Shown: positions 23,098-33,017, counted from the first letter of the stretch. The stretch: DNA of 64,000 nucleotides from Nematostella vectensis (GCF_932526225.1 NC_064039.1:17664639-17728638); one strand, 5' to 3'. Notes: generated by a model from the sequence alone, not told the origin. Translations and numbers: made by a program.

Positions 23098-24270
23098 AGC
23101 TACCCTATATCCCTGAGTTTTAACGCCTAACTAAGCTACACCTCTACGACCTAGCACTAACTACACTTTACCCCTGGGTACCGAACCCTTGCTAAGCTAC
23201 ACCCCTGTGACGTAGCACTAACTACCTTATACCCCTGAATACCAAACCCTAACTTAATTACACCCCTATAACCGAGCACTTACCTACCCTATAACCCTGT
23301 GTACCCACCCCTAACTAAACTACACCCCTATGTCCTAGCACTAACTACCCTATACCCCTGAATACCCACCCCTAACTAAGCTACACCCTTATGACTTGGC
23401 TGTAACTACCCTATACCCTTGAGTACCCACCCCTAACTAAGCTAAACCCCTACGACCTAGCACTAACTACCCTATACCCATGAGCACCCACCGCTAACTA
23501 AGTTACACCCCTACGACCTAGCACTAACTACGCTATAATCCTGAATACCTACCCCTAACTGAGCCTCACCCCTATGACCTAGCAATAACTACACTTTACC
23601 CCTGAGTACCCAACCCTTGCTAAGCTACACCCCTATGACTTAGCACTTACTACCCTATACCCCTGAGTACCAACCCCTATCAAAGCTACACCCCTATGAC
23701 CTAGCACTAACTACCCTATACCCCTTAAAACCATACCCTAACTAAACTACACCCCTATATCCCTGTGTATCCACTCCTAACTAAACTACACCCCTATGTC
23801 CTAGCACAAACTAGCCTATAGCCCTGAGTACCCACACCTAGCTAAGCTACACCGCTACGACCTAGCACTAACTGGCCTATATCCCTGAATACACACCCCT
23901 AACTAAGCTACACCCTTATGACTTGGCTATAACTACCCTATACCCCTGAGTACCCACCCCTAACTAAGCTAAACCCCTATGACCTAGCACTAACTACCCT
24001 ATACCCATTTGTACCCACCTCTAACTAAGTTACACCCCTATGACTTAGCACTTACTACCCTATACCCCTGAGTACCAACCCCTAACAAAGCTACACCCCT
24101 ATGACCTAGCACTTACTACCCTATACCCCTGCCTACCCATCGCTAACTGACCTACACCCCTATGACACCTAAACACATAACTACCCTTTACCCATGTATG
24201 ACCAAGCGCTTACCAACTTGCACCCCTTAGACCCTGCCGTTCATATCCTGTACCCCTGTGCACCCACCCC
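23098..24270. repeat. 61-bp C-rich minisatellite (longest tract)
   Basis: Monomer about 61 bp: ctaccctatacccctgaata, cccacccctaactaagctac, then acccctatgacctagcacta and a final a. Adjacent monomers at 23345 and 23406 are exactly 61 bp apart. Each canonical monomer holds four C runs (CCC, CCCC, CCC, CCCC) spaced 4, 6 and 1 nt apart, so the minus strand fits the G-quadruplex pattern. CCCTAA words occur but are not arranged as telomere repeat. Confidence 0.85.
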
Positions 24271-24301
24271 CTAATGCCATCGTCCTTACCTTAACACCAC
24301 T

Positions 24302-24388
24302 GAAAAAGTCTCTAGTTTATTTTACCTGGATTCGAACCCTGGCCCGTTTGCTTGAGAAGCGAAGCCCGTACCACTGAGCCATAGCGCC
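24302..24388 (-). repeat. tRNA-like Pol III unit (minus), block 1 end
   Basis: Minus strand: GGCGCTA, A box TGGCTCAGTGG, B box GGTTCGAATCC (24328-24338), and a T5 run (plus-strand A5 at 24302-24306). An anticodon-like arm can be drawn (TTCGC, loop TTCTCAA, GCAAA, one mismatch), which would read CTC. The acceptor 3' strand is missing. Confidence 0.65.
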
Positions 24389-24479
24389 ACTCTCGAGATA
24401 TCAAGGAAAAACTACTCTATACCTTATAAGGCTGGGTAAACAAGGCTATACGGTAGTTACTTCTAGTTTTCAAGAGAGT

Positions 24480-24565
24480 GGCGCGATAGCTCAGTGGTAC
24501 GGGCTTCGCTTCTCAAACAAGAGGACCGGGGTTCGAATCCAGGTAAGATCAACTTGAGATTTTTT
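24480..24565 (+). repeat. tRNA-like Pol III unit (plus), block 2
   Basis: Intact A and B boxes, T6 run at 24560-24565. It is divergent to the unit ending at 24388 with a 91-bp spacer, whose first and last bases (actctc / gagagt) extend the inverted symmetry. Confidence 0.65.
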
Positions 24566-25234
24566 CAGGGGTGTAAAGACAAGGACGTTAAGGGGACGTT
24601 AAGATAAGTGAGTTTGTGGGTGATTTGACATGTGTACAGGGTAACAAGATTTGGTCAAAGGGGTACTAGGTTTCAAGAAATGGTAATAAGGGTCAATGAT
24701 ATCAAGAACTAGGTCATAAGGGTGCAGGTTATGAATGAGTGGGTACACAGGGGTAGAGGGTATCAATGGCTTGGTCTTGGAGGTGCAGGGTTTTAGGGGA
24801 TGGTTCAAACAGGCACAGGGTTTTAAGAGCTAGGTAATATGGGTACATAATAATAAATAATAAAAATAGCTACCCTATATCCCTGAGTATCAACGCCTAA
24901 CTAAGCTACACCTCTACGACCTAGCACTAACTACACTTTACCCCTGAGTACCGAACCCTTGCTAAGCTACACCCCTGTGACGTAGCACTAACTACCTTAT
25001 ACCCCTGAATACCCAACCCTAACTAAAGTACACCCCTATAACCGAGCACTTACCTACCCTATAACCCTGTGTACCCACCCCTAACTAAACTACACCCCTA
25101 TGTCCTAGCACTAACTAGCCTATACCCCTAAGTACATACACCTAGCTAAGCTACACCCCTACGACCGAGCACTAACTACCCTATACCCATGGGTACCCAC
25201 CGCTAACTAAGTTACACCCCTACGACCTAGGACT
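24480..25234. repeat. Array-2 block 2, interrupted
   Basis: Plus tRNA-like unit, G-rich tract (about 24566-24845), AT core (24846-24869), then minisatellite broken at 25234 within a monomer (gacctaggact). The remainder appears at 29101-29163, which then jumps into a truncated plus tRNA-like unit without its own minus unit. Confidence 0.7.
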
Positions 25235-25518
25235 TAATATATAGATTTAGGCACTGCCTAAAAGCGGAGCCAGCATAAACACCTTTTGTGTTGACTAATC
25301 AAAGGTATTATTGGGGGATCTAGGATCCTGCTCTCTACTGAGATTTATTTATTGTACCAACCAAATGGATCCAGGCCTTATTCAATAATTTAAATTATGC
25401 AGTACATCAAAGTTAACAAACACAATTCCTGGCGTGTATATGGCTGTCAAAGTTGTCAAGAGTCTAATGGTAAATTCTTATGTTCCATCATAGAAGTTCC
25501 ATTATGAATATCTTTTTT

Positions 25519-26179
25519 TAATCAAAACAATACTCCCACAAGCTTTGCCCTTGTGCAGAAAATGTCATGGATGTAACAGCATGCCAAAGATTCAAAATAA
25601 TATATTTAGACTGTTTAGATGCCATACTGTGATTTTTATGTATTGATTTAGTGGCGATTCTCTCCTTCATTGGACCGAATATTCAGAAAAATGTATGGAA
25701 ATTAAAATCCAAAAATATATCTCCTTTCATGCATTACATATTGGTGCACCCCACTTTACCATATAGTGGCCTTGTTGTTGGTGGCCTACTCCCAAATGAA
25801 TGCAATGAAGAAAAAACAGATTGAAAATGCTAACTTCTAATTTCAAACCAAACACTTTCATTGATCTATGTTTGGGGTAGAGAGGAATCAAAGAATGTCA
25901 ATTGACTAAAAAATAATTGACGGGAGAGGAGATATAAAGTGAATTGACTCAACTTGAAAGGTTTGGTTAAAAAAATATAACAGTAATGAAAATAATTTGA
26001 TTGAGCATTTCTTGACATTTCCCCTTTCCCATTATCTTAACCCTTTCACCACCACAGGCCTCTAAAGAGGCCATGTCTTTGCTATCCAAGCTATGTGAAC
26101 AGAATTCTATTATTGAAAAAGAACAAGGTTGTTGCTAGTGTTATAAAGTTTAAGTATCTTGCCCTAAAAACCCTTCCCA
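25519..26179. repeat. Diverged direct repeat, copy 1 (left of lone E)
   Basis: Aligns by eye with 27190-27800: shared landmarks include acaagctttg, atgcattac/atgcattat, ggtgtagag/gggtagag, cccctttcc with attatctt, and aagtatcttg. Divergence is high, so the duplication is old. It contains a TTAA-CCCTTTCACC motif at 26037-26050 followed by a perfect palindrome (26057-26072), absent from copy 2. Confidence 0.6.
26057..26072. repeat. Short palindrome beside TTAACCCTTTC
   Basis: GGCCTCT-AA-AGAGGCC, 7-bp perfect arms, 16 bp inside a TTAA-CCC motif (TTAA at 26037-26040). Subterminal palindromes next to TTAA-CCC ends occur in piggyBac-type elements, so this may be one end of a second such family. 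No matching right end was found. Confidence 0.35.
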
Positions 26180-26183
26180 TTAA

Positions 26184-27182
26184 CACATTGACCCCTCAAC
26201 CGGCCTGTACCGGCTTTGGGAAGTACCCACAACCCCAAAAATTCATAAATGCAAAATAAACACAACAAGATGAAGATACTCAGGCATCAGTCTAAGGGAT
26301 AAATGATCTTGCAGATATGCATCCAACCAAGGTGTTGGCATCTACTCTTAAGCCAAATAATAGCACAGGTTCTTTGACAAATCTCAAATCGAACAAGGAG
26401 AGAAAAGCAGAATCACCCCTCTCAATAAAACGCTCAAAATACCACACAAGGGAGAGAGATCAGCAAACACAGCTCAAGACACAAATAGATACCTTTATTC
26501 TGATCCTCCAGGTACATTTCCATGGCCTCAAAACACAATGTCCACTCCTTGAAGGATTGTACAACCACGAAGATGTCTTTACGTATTGCAAAGCATTCTG
26601 GGAGATCCAGGGGAAAATTCACGAGGGGAGGGCCAGTCAACACTCCTCTCCCAAAAGTCAGATTGATTTTTAGTCTTTTCACCCCAAAGCCAAACAAATC
26701 AATTCCAGGTCATACAGACCCAGAATAGCAGTGTAAACAATTTTGGAATCAATTTGGTTTCAGAAAAGACAGCATTTAGGAGAGCTGTGGTGATTCATTA
26801 GAAAATTATTTTCTCAGCCAGGCAAAGCCAAACAGGAAAAAATCATCATGAATCCACCTTTGCTTGCAAATATCCATAAGCAAAGCACTCAATTATGCCC
26901 CAAAAGACTTCATGATGTCCTGAGACACTCTCCTAATATGCTCATAGCTGTATTTTTGATGAAAAATACAAGCAACCATCAACTTGTGCTGGCTTCAGCA
27001 CAACGACGAAAGATTAAAAGTGGGGACCGCAAAGCACAGTTAGAAAGCTTGGATACCGCTGACTAGGTGCAGCTGTGTTTGACTTTTACGGGCTGTACAA
27101 AGCTCAGGATAGGGGGGGAGGTATCTGATTTCAGTCAGTAAATTTTGTAAATTCAGCTCAAAAAAAGCCAGGAGTCAATGGG
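26184..27182 (+). mobile_element. Lone E element (999 bp), piggyBac-like MITE
   Basis: Same element as in array 1, with TTAA on both sides (26180-26183 and 27183-27186) and ends CACATTGACCCCT / inverted CCCATTGACTCCTG. It has more differences from the array copies than those have among themselves. Its variants (tttggg, gtattgc, cacgagg) suggest an ancestral state. No L linker is attached, so L is not part of the element. ORFs at 26317-26673 (plus) and 26434-26697 (minus) overlap, are unrecognised and are not supported as genes. Confidence 0.85.
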
Positions 27183-27189
27183 TTAATAA

Positions 27190-27800
27190 AAATTTGTAAA
27201 GCTACATTCTGACAAGCTTTGTTCTTGCGAAGAACAATGGATGAAACAGGATTTCAAAGATGGAATATAGTGTCAGACACAATTTAATGTACCATTTTAA
27301 GTGGTGATTTTCCATCCCCATGGGAATTAATATCTACAAATATGTATCCAGTAATGCATTATATTTTGGTGTTTTGAGAAACCCTGGATCTAACTATTCC
27401 AATGAAATAAATATAAAGATCTAAAATAGATTCAATGGGCAAGAGACTTGGAAAGAAAATCCTAAAAAGAAAATATAAGTGAAAGTTATAAATGAAAATT
27501 TCTAATTTTAAAATGAAATCTGTCCATTAATTTATTTTTGGTGTAGAGGGGAAATAGGAAAGAGCATCAATTGCATAAAAATAGTCAACAGGGAGAAGGA
27601 AAAGGAAGAAGTATGACTCTTCCTAAAATGTTTGAAAAGAAAATATACAATAATGTGATAATTATATTTTCTAAGATATCCCCTTTCCAATTATCTTTAG
27701 GTTGATAGAAAACTGTTTTCTTTACAGATTTATTTTTTAAAAAGCAAAAGTTTGTTTTTAGTTTTATATTATATAAGTATCTTGTTCTAAAAAAACCTAT
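27190..27800. repeat. Diverged direct repeat, copy 2 (right of lone E)
   Basis: Counterpart of 25519-26179. The lone E lies between the two copies, so the original arrangement was a tandem pair with E inserted near their junction. The identity of the repeat is unknown. Confidence 0.55.
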
Positions 27801-27830
27801 GAATGTGTACTGCTGAATCACATAGTAATG

Positions 27831-28036
27831 AACTAGTCATTTTCACCCCCTCCCTTATGGTCCCGCAGAAGTCAGAAGTAAATGTGGGGTTTTAGACCAC
27901 TTTTTAACCAGAATATGTCAAGAGGGGTGGTGGTATTGACTGTTTTTGACTCTTAACTTGGAAACAGGCTTTTATTAAAGTTTAATCCCCCACCCTTCCC
28001 TGGGACCATGGGTGTGGGGGTATCAAATGACTAGTG
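27831..28036. mobile_element. Foldback / MITE-like element of about 206 bp
   Basis: Imperfect terminal inverted repeats of about 35-40 bp: the left arm reads aactagtcatttt, caccccctccc, atggtcccgcag. The inverted right arm reads cactagtcattt, gatacccccacaccc, atggtcccaggg. The interior has no ORF. A target-site duplication is not clear, so the class is undetermined. Confidence 0.6.
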
Positions 28037-28472
28037 AATAAGAACATCCTACTGTTCTCTTCAAGACATGATTTTTAATTCTCATGTCTTCCAGTCTTTA
28101 GCATTCATCTTGGCCCTCAGGTGGTTCCTGGTTCATAAAAGAGTGAAAACAATTATTATTTCTTTCAAAACAATTTTTTATCAAGCCATTTATAATCTAA
28201 CTAATTTTCCACAACTATTTGAAAAAAAATAAACACATGAGATGCAAGATGCAGACAATAACAACAATACATATTGAAAATAGTTTTTATCCTCGGTAAG
28301 GAAAATTTCTCTTGTAAGTTGAAAAAGCTGCTGTGTCTTCTAAGGATATGTATCTTCTTAGGACTAAGAGCACAGGATATAAAGACAAGAACGGTCTTCT
28401 TTAGCAGTATTTGACAAATGCAACACGATATTGGTTAGCCTTTATGAAATATCTCAACACAATCAATCTGCC

Positions 28473-28497
28473 CTGAAGAAGTCTTATTAAAGACGAA
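28473..28497 (+). other. Hammerhead-like core motif (weak)
   Basis: CTGAAGA (fits CUGANGA), one unpaired A, a perfect 5-bp stem GTCTT-ATTA-AAGAC, then GAA. The base after GAA is T where active hammerheads have A, and stems I and III are not evident. At best it is a decayed remnant, for instance of a Penelope-like element. Confidence 0.15.
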
Positions 28498-28702
28498 TTC
28501 CAGTTTTTGTTGTATCGTATTTTATTCAACAAAATCAAGAATATAGATAAAACGAAGAATGTCAAAACAAAACCTGTTATGCTCGAATAATTTGATTACT
28601 AAATTAAGTACTCGCATTCTCAAAGCATACAAAAAGGACAACAAAACGCCTAATAACTGTCATATCCTCAATACACAATACAAATCGTCGTCCGAAACTC
28701 AC

Positions 28703-28960
28703 CTTGCATTGTCTTTTTTGTTTTTTTTGGTGGCTTTCTTGTGGTTCTGTTCGCTTTTTAATGTGAACTGTTACTTGCTTAAATTTACTAGCTAAAACCA
28801 GATAAATCTTGGCGTGAATGAATGTTAGTAGATCTTTTTCTAGTTGACTTTATCCTTAAGTCGCAAAATAAATAATTATCGCATAATCGACAAGAACTTT
28901 TTCCCTCGCTCCGTGCTTGAATTTAGTCGCCATTTCGGGGCCGAGGGGTCGTGGGAGTCG
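28703..28960 (-). other. Possible 5' exon with donor (minus strand)
   Basis: Minus strand: an ATG (28707-28709) lies directly before a consensus donor AAG/GTGAGT (exon ends 28703), downstream of a GC-rich stretch (28900-29100) that could be a promoter. No matching downstream exon was found before the lone E, so this is only a suggestion. The plus-strand ORF at 28559-28795 overlaps it and is not recognised. Confidence 0.2.
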
Positions 28961-29100
28961 CGCGGCTGACTGGCTGGCTGGCTGGCGAGTGACACCACAG
29001 GGTACCCGCGCGATGACCACAAAAACCAAGTCGCATACCTATACCATATTTCTATGCCTATGGGGCTACGCGCGCGGCCTGCGGCCGCGCTTAGCTCCGC
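28900..29100. promoter_or_regulatory. GC-rich stretch with CTGG repeat and palindrome
   Basis: Unlike the AT-rich neighbourhood, this stretch is rich in CpG. It holds a (CTGG)n run at about 28967-28984 and a perfect hairpin GCGCGGCC-tgc-GGCCGCGC at 29072-29090, flanked by ctacg/ttagc. It ends exactly where array 2 resumes. It may be a promoter island or a transposon end with a subterminal hairpin. Two overlapping ORFs on opposite strands here are low-complexity by-products. Confidence 0.3.
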
Positions 29101-29163
29101 TACTAGCCTATACCCCTTAATACCCAACCATAACTAAACTACACCTCTACTACCTAGCACTAA

Positions 29164-29229
29164 CGGGCTTCGCTTCTCAAACAAGAGGACCGGGGTTCGA
29201 ATCCACGTCAGATCAACTTGGGATTTTTT
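29164..29229 (+). repeat. 5'-truncated tRNA-like unit (plus), A box lost
   Basis: Minisatellite (agcactaa) joins straight to cgggcttcgcttctc. The B box GGTTCGAATCC and the T6 run (29224-29229) remain but the A box is gone, so Pol III initiation is unlikely. Confidence 0.6.
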
Positions 29230-30203
29230 CAGGGGTGTTAAGATAAGGACCTTGAGGGGACGTTAAGATAAGTGAGTTAGTGGGTGAGTTGACAGGTGTA
29301 CAGGGTAACAAGAGTTGGTCAAACGGGTACTAGACTTCAAGGGATGTTAATAAGGGTCAATGATATCAAGAACTAGGTCATAGGGGTGCAAGTTATAAAT
29401 GAGTGGGTACACAGGGGTAGAGGGTATCAATGGCTTGGTCTTGGTTGGAGGTGCAGGGTTTTAGGGGATGATTCAACCAGTCACAGGGTTTCAAGAGCTA
29501 GGTAATATGGGTACATTATAATAATTAATAATAATAATTAATAATAATAGCTACCCTATATCCCTGAGTATCCACGCCTAACTAAGCTACACCCCTACGA
29601 CCTAGCACTAACTACGCTATACTCCTGAATACCTACCCCTAACTGAGCCTTACCCCTATGACCTAGCAATAACTAAACTTTACCCCTGAGTACCCAACCC
29701 TTGCTAAGCTACACCCCTGTGACGTAGCACTAACTACCCTATACCCCTTAAAACCATACCCTAACTAAACTACACCCCTATAACCCTGTGTACCCACTCC
29801 TAAATAAACTACACCCCTATGTCCTAGCACTAAGTAGCCTATACCCCTAATTACATACACCTAGCTAAGCTACACACCTACGCCCTAGCACTAACTACCC
29901 TATACCCATAGGTACCCATCGCTAACTAAGTTACACCCCTATGACTTAGCACTTACTACCCTATACCCTTGAGTACCAACCCCTAACAAAGCTACACCCC
30001 TATGACCTAGCACTTACTACCCTATATCCCTGCCTACCCATCCCTAACTGACCTACACCCCTATGACACCTAATCACATAACTACCCTTTACCCATGTAT
30101 GACCAAGCGCTTACCAACTTGCACACCTGTGACCCTGACGTTTATATCCTTTTCCCCTGTGCACCCACCCCCTAATGCCACCGTCCTTACCTTAACACCC
30201 CTG

Positions 30204-30289
30204 AAAAAGTCTCTAGTTTATCTTACCTGGATTCGAACCCTGGCCCGTTTGCTTGAGAAGCGAAGCCCGTACCACTGAGCCATAGCGCC
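30204..30289 (-). repeat. tRNA-like Pol III unit (minus), block 3 end
   Basis: Consensus A box (TGGCTCAGTGG) and B box (GGTTCGAATCC), T5 run at 30204-30208. Divergent partner of 30381-30466. Confidence 0.65.
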
Positions 30290-30380
30290 ACTCTCGAGAT
30301 ATCAAGGAAAAACTACTATATGCCTTATAAGGCTGGGTAAACAAGGCTATACGGTAGTTACTTCTAGTGTTCAAGAGAGT

Positions 30381-30466
30381 GGCGCGATAGCTCAGTGGTA
30401 CGGGCTTCGCTTATCAAACAAGAGGCCCGTGGTTCGAATCCAGGTAAGATCAACTTGGGTTTTTTT
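30381..30466 (+). repeat. tRNA-like Pol III unit (plus), block 4
   Basis: Intact A and B boxes and a T7 run at 30460-30466. Carries cttatcaaac in place of cttctcaaac, shared with 34603. Confidence 0.65.
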
Positions 30467-31541
30467 CAGGGGTGTTAAGATAAGGACGTAAGTGAGTTAG
30501 TGGGGGAGTTGACAGGTGTACAGGGTAACAAGAGTTGGTCAAACGGGTACTAGACTTCAAGGGATGGTAATGAGGGTCCATAATATTAAGAACTAGGTCA
30601 TAGGGGTGCAAGTTATAAATGAGTGGGTACACAGGGGTAGTGAGTATCAATGGCTTGGTCTTGGAGGTGCAGGGTTTTAGGGGATGGTTCAACCATTCAC
30701 AGGGTTTCAAGAGCTAGCTAATATGGGTACATTATAATAATTAAAAATAATAGCTACCCTATATCCCTGAGTATCCACGCCTAACTAAGCTACAACCCTA
30801 CGACCTAGCGCTAACTACGCTATACTCCTGAATACCTACCCCTAACTGAGCCTCACCCCTATGACCTAGCAATAACTACACTTTACCCCTGAGTAACCAA
30901 CCCTTGCTAAGCTACACCCCTGTGACATATCACTAACTACCTTATACCCCTGAATACCCAACCCTAACTAAACTACACCCCTATAACCCTGTGTACCCAC
31001 CCCTATGTCCTAGCACTAACTAGCCTATACTCCTAAGTACATACACCTAGCTAAGCTACACCCCTACGACCTAGGACTAACTAGCCTATACCCCTGAATA
31101 ACCAACCCTAACTAAACTACACCTCTACTACCTAGCACTAACTACCCTATACCCCTGAATACCCACCCGTAACTAAGCTACACCCTCATGACTTGGCTGT
31201 AACTACCCTATACCCCTGAGTACCAGACTCTAACTAAGCTAAACCCCTACGACCTAGCACTAACTAAGCTACACCCCTATGACTTAGCACTTATTACCCT
31301 ATACCCCTGAGTACCAACCCCTAACTAAGCTACACCCCTATGACCTAGCACTTACTACCCTATATCCCTGCCTATCCATCCCTAATAGACCTACACCCCT
31401 ATGACACCTAATCACATAACTACCCTTCACCCATGCATGACCAAGCGCTTACCAACTTGTACACCTGTGACCCTGCCGTTTATATCCTTTTTCCCTGTGC
31501 ACCCACCCCCTAATGCCACCGTCCTTACCTTAACACCCCTG

Positions 31542-31627
31542 AAAAAGTCTCTAGTTTATCTTACCTGGATTCGAACCCTGGCCCGTTTGCTTGAGAAGCG
31601 AAGCCCATACCACTGAGCCATAGCGCA
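31542..31627 (-). repeat. tRNA-like Pol III unit (minus), block 4 end
   Basis: A box and B box intact, T5 run at 31542-31546. The first bases read TGCGCTA instead of GGCGCTA, shared with 33018 and 35874. Confidence 0.6.
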
Positions 31628-31718
31628 ACTTTCGAGATATCAAGGAAAAACTACTCTATACCTTATGAGGCTGGGTAAACAAGGCTATACGGTAGTTACT
31701 TCTAGTTTTCAAGAGAGT

Positions 31719-31791
31719 GGCGCGATAGCTCAGTGGTACGGGCTTCGCTTCTCAAACAAGATGCCCGTGGTTCGAATCCAGGTCAGATCAA
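31719..31791 (+). repeat. tRNA-like unit (plus), block 5, T run lost
   Basis: A and B boxes intact, but the usual T6-T7 run is replaced by gggttatttggg (only T3). Any Pol III transcript would read on into the G-rich tract. Confidence 0.55.
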
Positions 31792-32087
31792 CTTGGGTTA
31801 TTTGGGTTCAGGGGTGTTAAGTTAAGGACGTTAAGGGGACGTTAAGATAAGTGAGTTAGTTGGTGAGTTGACAGGTGTACAGGGTAACAAGAGTTGGTCA
31901 AACGGGTACTAGACTTCAAGAGATGGTAATAAGGGTCAATGATATCGAGAACTAGGTCATAAGGGTGCAAGTTATGAATGAGTGGGTAAACAGGGGTAGA
32001 GGGTATCAATGGCTTGGTCTTGGAGGTGCAGGATTTTAGGGAATGGTTCAACCAGTCACAGGGTTTCAAGAGCTAGGTAATATGGGT

Positions 32088-32229
32088 ACATTATAATAAT
32101 TAATAATAATAATTAATAATAATAATTAATAATAATAATTAATAATAATAATTAATAATAATAATTAATAATAATAATTAATAATAATAATTGATAATAA
32201 TAATTGATAATAATAATTAATAATAATAG
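32088..32229. repeat. 13-bp AT microsatellite (block 5 core)
   Basis: About ten units of ATAATTAATAATA, with two units reading ttgataat. Other blocks have only 20-40 bp of AT core here. Confidence 0.8.
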
Positions 32230-33017
32230 CTACCCTATATCCCTGAGTATCCACGCCTAACTAAACTACACCCCTACGACCTAGCACTAACTACGCTATA
32301 CTCCTGAATACCTACCCCTAACTGAGCCTCACCCCTATGACCTAGCAATAACTACAATTTACCCCTGAGTACCCAACACTTGCTAAGCTACATCCCTGTG
32401 ACATAGCACTAACTACCTTATACCCCTGAATACCCAACCCTAACTAAACTACACCCCTATAACCCTGTGTACCCACCCCTATGTCCTAGCACTAACTAGC
32501 CTATACCCCTAAGTACATACACCTAGCTAAGCTACACCCCTACGACCTAGGACTAACTAGTCTATACCCCTGAATAACCAACCCTAACTAAACTACACCT
32601 CTACTACCTAGCACTAACTACCCTATACCCCTGAATACCCACCCGTAACTAAGCTACACCCTCATGACTTGGCTGTAACTACCCTATACCCCTGAGTACC
32701 AAACTCTAACTAAGCTAAACCCCTACGACCTAGCACTAACTAAGCTACACCCCTATGACTTAGCACTTATTACCCTATACCCCTGAGTACCAACCCCTAA
32801 CTAAGCTACACCCCTATGACCTAGCACTTACTACACTATATCCCTGCCTATCCATCCCTAATAGACCTACACCCCTATGACACCTAATCACATAACTACC
32901 CTTCACCCATGCATGACCAAGCGCTTACCAACTTGTACACCTGTGACCCTGCCGTTTATATCCTTTTTCCCTGTGCACCCACCCCCTAATGCCACCGTCC
33001 TTACCTTAACACCCCTG

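Larger units (their letters stand above)
22721..24388. repeat. Array-2 block 1 (inverted tRNA-like ends)
   Basis: Order: plus tRNA-like unit, G-rich tract (about 22807-23075), short AT core (about 23076-23097), 61-bp C-rich minisatellite (about 23098-24270), minus tRNA-like unit. The tails next to both tRNA-like units are inverted copies (ttttcaggggtgt...aaggacg against cgtcctt...acaccactgaaaaa). The G-rich tract is itself a degenerate inverse of the minisatellite, so the block can fold on itself. At 1668 bp it is the longest block in the window. Confidence 0.75.
22604..25234. repeat. Array 2, left part
   Basis: Tandem foldback-like blocks, entered from unique DNA inside a minus-strand tRNA-like unit (junction near 22603) and interrupted at 25234 by about 3.9 kb of other sequence. 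It contains one complete block (22721-24388), one interrupted block (from 24480) and the ~91-bp spacers between tRNA-like units. The array resumes at 29101. The interruption lies inside a minisatellite monomer that is intact elsewhere (compare ggactaactagcc near 31075), so the two parts were once continuous. Confidence 0.85.
25235..29100. other. Non-array segment interrupting array 2
   Basis: About 3.87 kb of mostly AT-rich DNA lying inside a single minisatellite monomer. It contains two diverged repeat copies, a lone E element, a foldback element and a GC-rich right end. The left end (gcctaaaagcggagcc) and the inverted right end (agcggagctaagcg) share AGCGGAGC, which could be remnants of terminal repeats. 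No protein-coding gene is recognised inside it. Confidence 0.6.
29164..30289. repeat. Array-2 block 3
   Basis: Truncated plus unit, G-rich tract (about 29230-29514), AT core (29515-29551), minisatellite (about 29552-30180), intact minus unit. Confidence 0.7.
30381..31627. repeat. Array-2 block 4
   Basis: G-rich tract about 30467-30730, AT core about 30731-30750, minisatellite about 30751-31500. The inverted ends match those of block 1. Confidence 0.7.

Noticed and set aside
23098-24270. Telomere-like repeat
   Set aside because: CCCTAA words occur once per 61-bp monomer but never in tandem, so this is a minisatellite and not telomeric sequence.
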